A stretch of DNA of 64,000 bases from Helicobacter magdeburgensis (GCF_000765825.2 NZ_JRPE02000003.1:1-64000), one strand, 5' to 3'; shown: positions 44,783-54,376, numbered from the stretch's first letter. Program-made: numbers and translations. The notes: generated from the letters alone by a model not told the origin.

Positions 44783-46551
44783 CAAAACAAGAGTTAGAAG
44801 AAGAGCTTGAAGCAAGGCAGTGGCGACCCAAACAAGTTTATACACCACAAGCAAAAAAAGCATTAGCACAAATTACAAAAGCCAAAAATTACAGGAAAAA
44901 AGCCCAACAAAAAGCCCAAGTTAAAGCTCATTTAGAATCCAGCAAAAATGCACCACGCAACCAAAAAGGAAGCATAAGTTTCAAAAAATCAAACCCTATC
45001 CAAATGTGTCACAATGACCGCACAGAGCCACCTAGCTATTTGTTAGAAAGTGGTGGTATGGGCGTGGAGTGTAATAGAGACAATAGGGAAGCTCAAATTC
45101 TCAAACAAAAACTCATAGATGAAGCAAGTAGGGCATACACCGCACGCACAGGGCAAAGACTACAAGCCAAAAGTTACGAGTGGAGTGCTGTTTGCAATAT
45201 CAAGCCTGATACCACAATGCAGGATTTAGAAAGACTTGCAAAGCATTTTGAAACTAAGTATGGATTCCAATGCTATCAAATCGCCATACATAGAGATGAA
45301 GGGCATATTGATGATAATGGGCTAGAGCAAATCAATCACCACGCCCATTTGGAGTTTATAACGCTTGATAAAGAAAGTGGCAGAAACAATTATCGCCGAG
45401 AGCTTATCACGCCTAGCGTATTGCGACAAATGCAAACCGAAGTCGCTGAGATTCTACAAATGGAGCGGGGTATTGATAAGCGTGTTAGTAAGCGAGAACG
45501 CATAGAGCCTAGATATTTTGCCAAACTTGCTGATGAAATCAAACAAGAAACAAAAATACAAAAAGAGCGTGAAATTCTACAATCTGCTATCACAAAACTA
45601 AAAGACCAAATCACGCAAGAGCCACAAGAATCACAAATCAAACTCACAAGCGATAAAAACGAGATAATCTATCTCAATGTCCCATACAATGAAAAAGACG
45701 AAGCAAAGGAGCTAGGAGCTAAGTGGGATAGGGACAAAAAGCAGTGGTATATACCACAAGTAGATTGCACTCCATTTGCTAAATGGTGGCTACCAAACTT
45801 TAAGACAAAATCCCAAGAAATCGCAGAATTACACGATAAAGTGGCAGAAAAAGATAAAGCACTTGATAAGGTGCGTGGCGAACGCAACACCGCACAAGCT
45901 TCATTAGAGAATGCCAAAAAAGAAATTGTAACCATAAAAGCTATTAAAGCGGAATATGAAGTCCTTAGAAAAGAAATGATTAAGTGGGGATTCTGCGACA
46001 AAGATGACTACAAAATCCGCACAGACCTTTTAAAGCAAAGTTTAGAGAATGCCAAAAAGAAAGAATTTACCCAAGATGATTTAAACACCGCTATTGCAGA
46101 AGCAAAACAAGAGATACAAGAAAGGCATAAAGCCGAGATTGAAGCCCTAAAAACAACCCTACAAGAAGCAAATGAAAAAGTTAGCAAAGAGCCAAATATC
46201 GCAACAAGCGGAGAGAGAAAACCCATTGTCATTGCTTCGCCTTACGATTCTGGTGTGATTATGACAACCTATGCCACCACAACATTTATTGAGCCTAGCA
46301 ATCTAGTGCAAGAAAATGAACTATTAAGACAAGAGCTTGCAAAGACAAAACTAGCAGAAAATGAAAAAGATAGAGCATTAAATGAAATAGCTCAAATTGT
46401 AGGTAGAGAGGGCAAAAGTTATCAATCAATAGAAATAGGTGTAAGAATGTTAGCTAACAGACTTAAAGAATTAGAGCAAAACAAACTACAAGAGCAGGAT
46501 TTAGATTCTAGTTTCACACAAACACGCAAAAACAAAGACTTTGAGAGATAA
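44779..46551 (+). CDS. Relaxase/mobilisation protein with a DUF5710 module
   Basis: A 590-residue protein. The N-terminal half holds a relaxase-like core: QIAIHRDEGHIDD and INHHAHLEFITLD (His cluster near 186-190), preceded by AKSYEWSAVCNIK. DUF5710 follows at about 295-335 (YLNVPYNEKDEAKELGAKWD). The rest is coiled coil to the C-terminus. It would nick the element's oriT for mobilisation. The catalytic Tyr cannot be assigned with certainty. It starts inside the toxin stop (ATGA), an unusual coupling between a toxin and a relaxase. Confidence 0.72.
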   Translation: MTKQELEEELEARQWRPKQVYTPQAKKALAQITKAKNYRKKAQQKAQVKAHLESSKNAPRNQKGSISFKKSNPIQMCHNDRTEPPSYLLESGGMGVECNRDNREAQILKQKLIDEASRAYTARTGQRLQAKSYEWSAVCNIKPDTTMQDLERLAKHFETKYGFQCYQIAIHRDEGHIDDNGLEQINHHAHLEFITLDKESGRNNYRRELITPSVLRQMQTEVAEILQMERGIDKRVSKRERIEPRYFAKLADEIKQETKIQKEREILQSAITKLKDQITQEPQESQIKLTSDKNEIIYLNVPYNEKDEAKELGAKWDRDKKQWYIPQVDCTPFAKWWLPNFKTKSQEIAELHDKVAEKDKALDKVRGERNTAQASLENAKKEIVTIKAIKAEYEVLRKEMIKWGFCDKDDYKIRTDLLKQSLENAKKKEFTQDDLNTAIAEAKQEIQERHKAEIEALKTTLQEANEKVSKEPNIATSGERKPIVIASPYDSGVIMTTYATTTFIEPSNLVQENELLRQELAKTKLAENEKDRALNEIAQIVGREGKSYQSIEIGVRMLANRLKELEQNKLQEQDLDSSFTQTRKNKDFER

Positions 46552-46955
46552 AATCAAATTTTCATTTTTTTTTTTTTTTTGAAAAAATCCTAGTGGAGCG
46601 TTGCTCCGCGTGATTTTTTCAATGCTTGTTGATAAATACTTCGCTTATGCTTCGTATTTCTAAACAAGCAGATTTGAAACACCAAAAAGAAAAAAATGCA
46701 TTTAAAGCCAAAATAAACCATATTAAAACACTAACTAATACTTACCACTACTATTGCATAGTTTTTTGATTTTTGATAGGATTCCACGCTTTTTAAGAGT
46801 ATTTTTATTTTGGTGTTAATCACACGATTAGAAATGCGAAGCATTTATCATCGTGGATAATGCAAAAAATTAAGAATTATGGAAAGTATAAAGGAAATGT
46901 AAAATTTAAATAGTTACTGAAATGCTATGTATAGGCCGTTTAAAGTATTGTGTAA
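46552..46955 (+). other. Non-coding right end of the element, rich in hairpins
   Basis: A run of 16 T (46565-46580) follows the relaxase. Then come a hairpin GAAAAAATC...GATTTTTTC with inner GGAGC/GCTCC (about 46581-46620), a palindrome with TGCTTGTT/AACAAGCA arms (46623-46670), and another around 46823-46855 (CACGATTAGAAATGC / GCATTTATCATCGTG). The last two share the core GATAAATRCTTCG...ATTTCTAA in opposite orientation. AACACCAAAA and TTTTGGTGTT lie about 130 bases apart. I see no coding sequence. Confidence 0.6.
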
Positions 46956-46976
46956 GATTCCGCCTCGAGCCACCAC
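46956..46976 (+). repeat. Right attachment site (attR)
   Basis: Exact 21-bp copy of the tRNA-Phe 3' end (GATTCCGCCTCGAGCCACCA then C) without the rest of a tRNA. It marks the distal border of the element. Beyond it normal chromosomal sequence resumes; nothing is seen from 46977 to 47108 except an upstream ribosome site for the next gene. Confidence 0.9.
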
Positions 46977-47108
46977 TTGCAGATTCTGTATATCGTTATC
47001 AAAATCTTACTCACTTCAGCTATAATCCCAAACATAAGTTATTTTAAGCGTTTGCATTTGATATTTTGCCAAGCTCCCAAACTTAGAATCTTTGATTAAG
47101 GAAAAATA

Positions 47109-48098
47109 ATGAAAAATATTGGCTTTTTTTACGCTTTTGTGCTGCTTAGCGTGTTAAGTGCTATCTCTATGTTTATCTCCTCCACACTCACGCCTTTTCT
47201 TTCCCCACTCATTATTGGAATCTTGCTTGGCAGTATTCTCTCGCCCTTTTACCCCAAACTCAATAGAGTCTATCATCTCCAAAAAGGTATGGACTTTAGT
47301 GCTAAAAAGCTCCTGCGGTTAGGCATTGTGCTGTATGGCTCTTTTATTACGCTTAATGAACTTACCACGCTTGGATTCAAAGGCTTTCTTCTTGCCTTAA
47401 TTGTGGTAGCAGTAGTGTTTGTCTCTGCGATTTTTATCGGCAGGGCTTTAAAGCTTGATAGAGAAATCTCTTTGCTTGTAGGCATTGGCAGTGCGGTATG
47501 TGGAGCAGCGGCAATTCTCGCTTTAGAATCCACGCTTAAATCAAGCCCTAGCAAAAGCTCTGTGGCGTTGGGATTTATTGTGATTTTTGGGCTTATAGGT
47601 ATGGTTATCCTGCCTTTGGTGTATTATAGTGGGCTTCTGCCATTCAGCGATTATCAGTGGGGGATTTTCATCGGCGGGAGTTTGCACGAAGTAGCAAATG
47701 TCGTAGGAGCAGCGGCAATCTCACCTGAATCTCAAAGTGTTGCCCTGCTTGTGAAAATGACTCGTGTAGTGCTGCTCGTGCCACTTTTGCTTATTATCTC
47801 TTATCTTATCTTTGCTTCAAATGATAGCAAACAAAAAGGCACACTTTATATTCCCTATTTTGCCTTTGGCTTTTTGGGCGTGATTTTGCTAAACTCCTTT
47901 ATTGACTTTCCACCTTTTATTGTAGAATCTACACAATTTGCTTCAAAGCTCCTGCTTGTGTTTGCGATGGTCGCACTTGGCTTACAGATTGATTGGCAGA
48001 AATTTATCTCATTTGGGGCAAAGACATTTATCCTTGCGTTAGTTTTGTTTATTATCCTTTTATGTGGCACTTATTTTTTAGTGTATTTTATGTTTTAG
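47109..48098 (+). CDS. YeiH/UPF0324 family membrane permease
   Basis: A 329-residue polytopic protein with the family blocks LRLGIVLYGSFITL, LVGIGSAVCGAAAILALE and GGSLHEVANVVGAA. YeiH-type proteins are predicted sulfate exporters or, in some annotations, generic anion permeases; the substrate is not established. AAGGAAAAATA precedes the ATG. A small thioredoxin gene follows after nine bases. Confidence 0.85.
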   Translation: MKNIGFFYAFVLLSVLSAISMFISSTLTPFLSPLIIGILLGSILSPFYPKLNRVYHLQKGMDFSAKKLLRLGIVLYGSFITLNELTTLGFKGFLLALIVVAVVFVSAIFIGRALKLDREISLLVGIGSAVCGAAAILALESTLKSSPSKSSVALGFIVIFGLIGMVILPLVYYSGLLPFSDYQWGIFIGGSLHEVANVVGAAAISPESQSVALLVKMTRVVLLVPLLLIISYLIFASNDSKQKGTLYIPYFAFGFLGVILLNSFIDFPPFIVESTQFASKLLLVFAMVALGLQIDWQKFISFGAKTFILALVLFIILLCGTYFLVYFMF

Positions 48099-48107
48099 GA
48101 GAGCAAA

Positions 48108-48422
48108 ATGATAGAAAATATTGACAAAACACGATTTTATGAAGTCATTCAACAAGGGTGCGTGGTGGTGGATTTTAGTGCATCTTGGTGTCCTGATTGT
48201 CGGCATATTGATCCTATGCTTGAGATTTTAGAGCAAGAGTTTGCGGGGAAGATTCAGTTTTATAAAGTAGGCTTTGATACGGAGCTTGAGCTTAAAGACA
48301 CGCTGAATATCCGCAAGATTCCCACACTTATTTTTTACAAAAATGGAGAGGAAGTGGGGGAGCGTCTCATTGAACTTCGCTCTATTGAAAGCATTAGAGA
48401 AGCATTAAATAGCCTTTTGTAG
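48108..48422 (+). CDS. Thioredoxin, H. pylori Trx2-like (WCPDC)
   Basis: A 104-residue thioredoxin-fold protein with active site WCPDC at 27-31 and the conserved cis-Pro in KIPTLIFY. WCPDC rather than WCGPC is the active site of the second thioredoxin of Helicobacter (HP1458). No signal peptide is seen, so it is cytoplasmic. AGGAGAGCAAA precedes the ATG. Confidence 0.88.
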   Translation: MIENIDKTRFYEVIQQGCVVVDFSASWCPDCRHIDPMLEILEQEFAGKIQFYKVGFDTELELKDTLNIRKIPTLIFYKNGEEVGERLIELRSIESIREALNSLL

Positions 48423-48481
48423 CTTTGCAAGAATCTAAGAATCTTTAGCAAAAAATTATTCCAAAAAGTAAAGGAAACAGC

Positions 48482-50512
48482 TTGATACTTACCAAAAACA
48501 CACGGATATATTTGAAATTTCTCCTATTCCTATGGCTCATTGCAATTACCCTGCGTATTGGCTTTTTAGCGTGGCAATGGGAAAGTCTATCGGCGTTTTC
48601 TTGGGAGGATATAGCTAAAGCTTTTTATATTGGTGTGCGTTTTGATGGTCGCATTGCAGCATTTATGTCTTTACCACTTCTTGTGTTTCTCTTTACACCA
48701 TTTTTATCAAGGTTTTTTGGCAATATCCGCCCTTTTTTACTTGGGTTTTATGTCATTGCATTTGCTTTTTATATTCTTATTTACATTGCGGATTTTGCCC
48801 ACTACGCTTATCTTAATTCGCGTGTTAATTTTGCTGCCGTTGGGCTTTTAGAAGATACAAAAGAAGCTCTAGGTATGATTTGGCAGACTTACCCTGTCAT
48901 TAAGCTTTTGCTTGTGCTTGTAGTTGTTGTTGCAATTCTCACACTTTGTGCCAAGACAATTCTTAACAAATGGGTATATGCAAAAAATGCTCTTTCACAC
49001 AAAATAACATCAGCATTCGCCACTTTGTTTATGCTTGTTATACTGATATATGGACAATATGGTATTGTCTATTATCCATTGCGGTGGAGTGAGGCATATT
49101 TTTCTGGCTACAATCAAATCACCGCTCTAGGGCTTAATCCTATACAGAATCTCGCTGACACTCGCCCACAAAACTTCTATGTAGATAATACAGAGCAAGC
49201 TCGCAAGGCATACCCAAACACTGCAAAATACCTAGGTGTGCAAAATCCAAATGCAGATTCTATAAGATACGATCGCTTTTCACAAGCTGCTGGGGATAAG
49301 CCTAATATTGTCATCATTGTTATTGAATCTATGAGCACCCATAAAAGTTCGCTGATGTTTGATGAGTTGGACACGACACGCTTTCTTAAACAACTCTCCA
49401 CAGAATCTTTATATTTTCCAAACTACTATGCCTCGGCTAGAACCACTGCACGAGCAATGTTTTCTATCATTACAGGCATACCTGATGTAAATGAGTATTT
49501 TAAAACGAGTTCTCGCGATCCATACACAATGGATCAAAATCTTGTGTGGAATAATTTTGATGGATACACAAAGCTCTATATGATTGGTGGCAATGCGAAT
49601 TGGGCAAATATCCGTGGGGTGATGAGCAATAACGTCTCAGGGCTACAAATATATGATGAAGGCTACTGGAAGTCGCCAAGAATGGATGTGTGGGGTATTT
49701 CAGACCACGATCTTTTGCAAGAAGCTAATGTGCTACTTGAAATGCAAAAAGAGCCTTTTATAAGCCTTATCCAACTTGCAAGTTTCCACACTCCATTCAC
49801 CGTCCCCGATGGGATTGCAGATCTTGATTATACAATCCCAAATGATGAATATTTGGCAAAATACGCCTTTGGTAGCAAACAAGAGTATCTTGCCCTAAAA
49901 TTTTGCGACTATGCACTGAAGAAGTTTTTTGAGAGTGCGAAAAAATCATCATATTATGACAATACAATTTTTATTATCACGGGTGATCACGGAATGTCGC
50001 AAGTTTCTCCATCGGTTGAATCAACTTACTCAAACTTATCTCTACACGAATTTCAAGTCCCGCTTATTATCCACTCGCCAAAATACTTCCCACAAGCCAA
50101 AATTATGAAGCAAACAGGCGGACATATTGACATATTCCCAACAGCAGCAGGTTTGGCTGGAGTGAAAGTCCATAATACCACTATGGGACGAGACTTGCTT
50201 GATCCGTCTTTTGGCGAGGATAGATTCACATTTATCCGCCGCCTAAATAGACCGCCATTGCTTGTAAGCAATGAATATTGCTTTTCTAATGAGTATGAAC
50301 AAGCCGGTGGCGGCTCACTCTATAAACGAGTAAGCAAAGATTCCACAAATACAGAATCTACAAAATGGGAGCTTGTGGAAGGCAAGGATACGGAGCTTTA
50401 CTCAAAACTTAAAGCAATCAATGAAGATTTATGGCAGAGTGCAATCTATATGCTTTATCACAACTCCAAAGCAAAAGCCAATGAGATTACAAATCCTACT
50501 CACACAAAGTGA
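48482..50512 (+). CDS. LTA synthase-like sulfatase-fold membrane protein
   Basis: A 676-residue protein. Five N-terminal membrane helices are followed by a periplasmic alkaline-phosphatase-fold domain with IVIIVIESMSTHKSS, SARTTARAMFSIITG (nucleophile Thr region), FIITGDHGMSQ and QTGGHIDIFPT. Such enzymes transfer phosphoglycerol or phosphoethanolamine to envelope glycans or lipids. The start is TTG at 48482 after AAAGGAAACAGC; no ATG fits. Which group it transfers is unknown. Confidence 0.85.
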   Translation: MILTKNTRIYLKFLLFLWLIAITLRIGFLAWQWESLSAFSWEDIAKAFYIGVRFDGRIAAFMSLPLLVFLFTPFLSRFFGNIRPFLLGFYVIAFAFYILIYIADFAHYAYLNSRVNFAAVGLLEDTKEALGMIWQTYPVIKLLLVLVVVVAILTLCAKTILNKWVYAKNALSHKITSAFATLFMLVILIYGQYGIVYYPLRWSEAYFSGYNQITALGLNPIQNLADTRPQNFYVDNTEQARKAYPNTAKYLGVQNPNADSIRYDRFSQAAGDKPNIVIIVIESMSTHKSSLMFDELDTTRFLKQLSTESLYFPNYYASARTTARAMFSIITGIPDVNEYFKTSSRDPYTMDQNLVWNNFDGYTKLYMIGGNANWANIRGVMSNNVSGLQIYDEGYWKSPRMDVWGISDHDLLQEANVLLEMQKEPFISLIQLASFHTPFTVPDGIADLDYTIPNDEYLAKYAFGSKQEYLALKFCDYALKKFFESAKKSSYYDNTIFIITGDHGMSQVSPSVESTYSNLSLHEFQVPLIIHSPKYFPQAKIMKQTGGHIDIFPTAAGLAGVKVHNTTMGRDLLDPSFGEDRFTFIRRLNRPPLLVSNEYCFSNEYEQAGGGSLYKRVSKDSTNTESTKWELVEGKDTELYSKLKAINEDLWQSAIYMLYHNSKAKANEITNPTHTK

Positions 50513-50513
50513 T

Positions 50514-51311
50514 TTATAATGATCCCATTGTGTGAAACATACGGACAAATGCTCTTTTACACCAAAAGGGCAAAACATTATAGAATCTCGCTCCAAATGC
50601 CAACCACCAAGGAAACGCGTAGAATCTTCTCCCCTTAATGATGACTTTATACATTTTTTTAACCGCAGATTCTACGCTCATCTGTGGGACAAGCGGATGG
50701 ATAAACTGCGTAAGTGGTGTTCTAATAAAGCCCGGACAAATGGTTGTAACACACACTTCACTTTGCCCAACAGATAGGCTCTCCCCCAAAGTTTTCACAA
50801 AGATTTTAGACGCACTATAACTTGGTGCATTTGGCAGGGCAAGTAACGCTGCAATAGAGCTTATAAGCACGATCTGCCCCCTTTTTCCGCTTATAACTTC
50901 CTGCCTACTCATAGATTCCAACGCATAAAAACTCCCAAACGCCACGCCAAGTGCATTTATCTTACAAATCTCGCTATGTTTTGCCGCACTTTGCTCTTCC
51001 CCCATAGCCACACCCGCATTCATAATCACTATATCCACACGAGATTGAAAAATATTTTCACACCACTGCTTCACCGCCTTTTCGCTACTCACATCAAAAC
51101 ATTGCAAAAGCACCTTTGCAGTGGGATTGCATAATAGAATCTGCTCCTTACTTTCTTGTAATCTCGCCTCATTTCTCCCAGCAATGTGTAAAGTAATGCT
51201 CTTATGATTTTTAGCAAACTCCAATGCCAACGCCCTGCCTATACCACTACTTGCCCCTGTAATCGCCACACTTATAGAATCTCCACCCATTTTTACCACG
51301 CCATTTGCCAC
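50514..51311 (-). CDS. Short-chain dehydrogenase/reductase
   Basis: A 265-residue SDR. GASSGIGRALALEFAK is the cofactor loop, NAG lies in IVIMNAGVAM, and the catalytic set is Ser in LISSIAAL with YSASK. A C-terminal hydrophobic stretch (FYAFPWWLAFGARFYNVLPFW) may bind membranes. The start is GTG at 51311 behind AGGGGGCG. Substrate unknown. Its stop is one base from the upstream sulfatase-like gene's stop (convergent). Confidence 0.87.
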   Translation of the reverse strand: MANGVVKMGGDSISVAITGASSGIGRALALEFAKNHKSITLHIAGRNEARLQESKEQILLCNPTAKVLLQCFDVSSEKAVKQWCENIFQSRVDIVIMNAGVAMGEEQSAAKHSEICKINALGVAFGSFYALESMSRQEVISGKRGQIVLISSIAALLALPNAPSYSASKIFVKTLGESLSVGQSEVCVTTICPGFIRTPLTQFIHPLVPQMSVESAVKKMYKVIIKGRRFYAFPWWLAFGARFYNVLPFWCKRAFVRMFHTMGSL

Positions 51312-51390
51312 ATTCGCCCCCTTAATCTTTTAAAATCATTATAGCAAATATGCTACAATACACGCGTAATCCCACCCCACAAGGACATCT

Positions 51391-52416
51391 ATGATAAACA
51401 TCGCAATCAATGGCTTTGGACGCATTGGTAGAAGTATCTTGCGTGCAAGTTTGCTAGATAAAGATATGTGCGAAGATATACGCATTGTAGCGATAAATGA
51501 TATACACGATTGGGAGATTCTAAGCTATCTTTTGGAGCGAGATAGCACACATAGGGCTTTGGGGCTTGAGACAACGCATTCACAAAACACACTAGAGATT
51601 GAAGGACTCCCACCTATTCATACACTCACACAAAGCAATCCCACAAAGCTTGATTTTGCCGCACTTGGAGCGGATATAATCTTAGAATCTAGCGGTAAAT
51701 TCTTAGATTCTAAAACACTAGCCCACCATTGCCAAAAAGGCGTTAAACAAAAAGGTATAACAAAAGTAATGCTTTGTGCCTCCCCCACAGATGATATGCC
51801 AACTTTTGCCCTAGGGGTTAATCACACGCAATACAAAGGTGAATCTATCTTTTCAAATGCCTCTTGCACGGCTAATGCCCTTGCTCCACTTTGCAAGATT
51901 CTAAACCAAGATTTTGGCATAGAGCTGATGAGTTTTTGTATCACGCATAGCTATACAAATGAGCAATCCCTGCTAGATAGTGTCTATCCAAACGACAAAA
52001 GACGCTCTCGTGCTGCGGCTCAAAATATCATTCCAACAAGCACGGGGGCGAGTGGAACGCTTATCCGCCTTTTACCAGAATTGAAGGGTAAAATCGCAGG
52101 ACATAGCGTGCGTGTGCCTGTGCCTAATGTCTTATTACTTGATATAACGCTCACTCTCTCACGCCATATCACCACGCAGAATCTGCATCAAAGCCTGATT
52201 GCCGCCGCACAAGATTCAATGAAAGGCATTATTGATATTGATTATAATCAGGGTGTGAGTAGTGATTTTATAGGTAATCCGCATAGTGTTGTATTTGTGC
52301 CGGATTTAAGCTATGTGTTAAATGGCAAGATGGCTCGTGTTATGGCGTGGTGCGATAATGAATGGGGCTATGCCAATCGCGTGCTTGATATGGCAAGATT
52401 CTGTGTTTCTAATTAA
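51391..52416 (+). CDS. gap: Glyceraldehyde-3-phosphate dehydrogenase
   Basis: A 341-residue enzyme of glycolysis and gluconeogenesis. INGFGRIGRS opens the NAD(P) domain, and the catalytic Cys (about 159) stands in SNASCTANALAP, with HSYTNEQ and CDNEWGYANRV downstream. The usual SCTTN reads SCTAN here. ACAAGGACATCT precedes the ATG. recG starts immediately after the stop codon with no gap. Confidence 0.93.
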   Translation: MINIAINGFGRIGRSILRASLLDKDMCEDIRIVAINDIHDWEILSYLLERDSTHRALGLETTHSQNTLEIEGLPPIHTLTQSNPTKLDFAALGADIILESSGKFLDSKTLAHHCQKGVKQKGITKVMLCASPTDDMPTFALGVNHTQYKGESIFSNASCTANALAPLCKILNQDFGIELMSFCITHSYTNEQSLLDSVYPNDKRRSRAAAQNIIPTSTGASGTLIRLLPELKGKIAGHSVRVPVPNVLLLDITLTLSRHITTQNLHQSLIAAAQDSMKGIIDIDYNQGVSSDFIGNPHSVVFVPDLSYVLNGKMARVMAWCDNEWGYANRVLDMARFCVSN

Positions 52417-54375
52417 ATGTTACACTTCCCCCCACTTGATAAACCCGCTCTAGCCCAGCTTCAAAAGCTCAAAGTGAGCGACATACTTGACTTTATTATC
52501 CACTATCTACCAAAGTCCTATACAGACACCACGCCAAGCACAACCCTTACTCCCCATACAAATGCCGTGCTACGCGTTAAGATTCAATCTCTTAGCACAC
52601 TAGGCTTTGGTAAAAATGCCAGACTTCGCATTCACGCGTGGCTTTGTGATTTTAAGCAGGATATTGAGCTGCTTATCTTCCACGCAAAGCCCTTTCACAA
52701 AGCAATTTTTGCGTTAGATAAAGAGCTGTATATTATGGGAAAGCTAGAGCTGTATCAGGGCAGATTTAGCCTTATCCAGCCAAAGATGATTACAGAGATT
52801 AATACCATAACGCCCCACTTTAAAACCACACTGCTTAAAAACCAAACGATGATACAACTCGCTCAAACGCTCATTACACAAGAGAATCTAGCCTTTCTCC
52901 CCAAACATATCGCACAAGATATTTATGAGATTTTTCACCCAAATGCCGAGTTTGTAGCCCTTCATCAAGTTAATGGCTTCTCACCCAAACATTTATACGC
53001 CCTAAAATTTGTAGAAATCTATCGGTATTTATTCCTGCTCTCTCGCAAGAAGATTCAAGCTCCCTCGCGTTTTATCTGCGATAATGATATAGATTCATTT
53101 TTGCAATCCCTGCCCTTTACACTCACACAAGGGCAGCAAAATGCCATAAAAGACATTCGGCAGGATTTACAATCCCCCATTGCCTCGCGGCGACTGATTA
53201 TGGGCGATGTGGGCTGTGGGAAAAGTGTTGTGATTTTTAGTGCGGTGATGTGTGCTTATCCGCATACCAGTGTGCTTATGGCACCAACGACCATTCTAGC
53301 CACCCAGCTTTATGAAGAAGCCAAGCGTTTATTGCCCCCCTTTGTGAAAATCCACTTAATCACTTCAAAAACCCCAAATCTCTCACAAGAAGCGAAAGAT
53401 TCGCATTTTATCATCGGCACGCAGGCTTTGCTTTATAGAGATTTTAGACTAGAAAATCTAGCCCTTGTGATGAGTGATGAGCAACACCGCTTTGGCACCA
53501 AAGAGCGACATATTTTAGAAAAAATAGGACAAGAAAATCTAGATTCTACACCTAATCTTTTTGACTTTAGCCCTAATGCCCCAGCAGATTCTGCTACGGA
53601 TACAAACAAGTTAGATTCTAAAACGCCCCTTGAATCTACAAACAAAACGCGTCCGCATACTTTACAATTCTCCGCCACGCCCATACCCAGAACCCTAGCG
53701 ATGATTAATTCTCAATTTATTAATCTAAGCGTCATTAAAGACTTGCCCTTTAAAAAAGATATTACAACACGCATTATTGATAAAAGTGGCTTTAAGGCAT
53801 TGCTAACGCATCTTAAAGAAGAGATAGCAAAGGGCAATCAAGCCATTATCGTCTATCCCCTTGTAGAAGAAAGTCAAACCCTTGATTATCTCTCACTCAC
53901 TGAAGGGCAGGGCTTTTGGCAGCGACATTTTGAAAGTGTGTATTGCACTTCGGGCAAGGATAAAAATAAGCAAGATGTCATTGATGAGTTTGCGCTCAAA
54001 GGCTCACTGCTTCTTGCTACCACACTTATTGAAGTGGGAATCTCCCTGCCAAAAGTCTCAACTATTGTTATCGTTGCACCCGAGCGACTAGGACTAGCCA
54101 CACTTCATCAGCTTAGGGGGCGTGTCAGTCGTAATGGGCTAAAGGGGTATTGCTATCTTTATACGCACAAAAGCGATAACCCAAGACTTCAAGCCTTTGC
54201 TCAAACCTTAAGCGGATTTGACATTGCCGAGCTTGATTTGCAATACCGCAGCAGTGGGGATTTACTCAGCGGCACAAGGCAGAGTGGCAATGAGTTTGAA
54301 TTTATTGATATAAGCCAAGATTCACAAGTGATAGAAGAAGCTAGGGCGTTTTTAGGCTCATCTAAACTCATCTAA
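52417..54375 (+). CDS. recG: ATP-dependent DNA helicase RecG
   Basis: A 652-residue helicase that remodels stalled forks and Holliday junctions. After a wedge/OB region come Walker A MGDVGCGKSVV, DEQHRFGTKER (motif II), FSATPIPRTLAM (motif III) and HQLRGRVSRNGLKGYCYL (motif VI, with GRVSRNG in place of the common GRVGRG). Between motifs II and III lies an extra stretch of about 40 residues rich in LDS and Asn/Thr (about 53530-53650), encoded with several AGATTCT copies. It is absent from the motif layout I know for RecG. Confidence 0.92.
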   Translation: MLHFPPLDKPALAQLQKLKVSDILDFIIHYLPKSYTDTTPSTTLTPHTNAVLRVKIQSLSTLGFGKNARLRIHAWLCDFKQDIELLIFHAKPFHKAIFALDKELYIMGKLELYQGRFSLIQPKMITEINTITPHFKTTLLKNQTMIQLAQTLITQENLAFLPKHIAQDIYEIFHPNAEFVALHQVNGFSPKHLYALKFVEIYRYLFLLSRKKIQAPSRFICDNDIDSFLQSLPFTLTQGQQNAIKDIRQDLQSPIASRRLIMGDVGCGKSVVIFSAVMCAYPHTSVLMAPTTILATQLYEEAKRLLPPFVKIHLITSKTPNLSQEAKDSHFIIGTQALLYRDFRLENLALVMSDEQHRFGTKERHILEKIGQENLDSTPNLFDFSPNAPADSATDTNKLDSKTPLESTNKTRPHTLQFSATPIPRTLAMINSQFINLSVIKDLPFKKDITTRIIDKSGFKALLTHLKEEIAKGNQAIIVYPLVEESQTLDYLSLTEGQGFWQRHFESVYCTSGKDKNKQDVIDEFALKGSLLLATTLIEVGISLPKVSTIVIVAPERLGLATLHQLRGRVSRNGLKGYCYLYTHKSDNPRLQAFAQTLSGFDIAELDLQYRSSGDLLSGTRQSGNEFEFIDISQDSQVIEEARAFLGSSKLI

Positions 54376-54376
54376 A

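Larger units (their letters stand above)
41749..46976 (+). mobile_element. Integrated mobilizable element in tRNA-Phe (about 5.2 kb)
   Basis: Bounded by a 21-bp repeat of the tRNA-Phe 3' end. It encodes a RepL-like replication protein, a tyrosine integrase, a coiled-coil protein, a YafQ-type toxin and a relaxase with DUF5710, all on the plus strand. No conjugative coupling protein or type IV secretion genes are present, so it would depend on a helper for transfer. Non-coding ends are rich in hairpins and short repeats. Integrase catalytic residues and both att sites look intact, so the element could still excise. Confidence 0.85.

Noticed and set aside
46565-46580. The T16 run as a phase-variable switch
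   Set aside because: It lies after the relaxase stop codon and before no gene, so length changes would not alter a protein.
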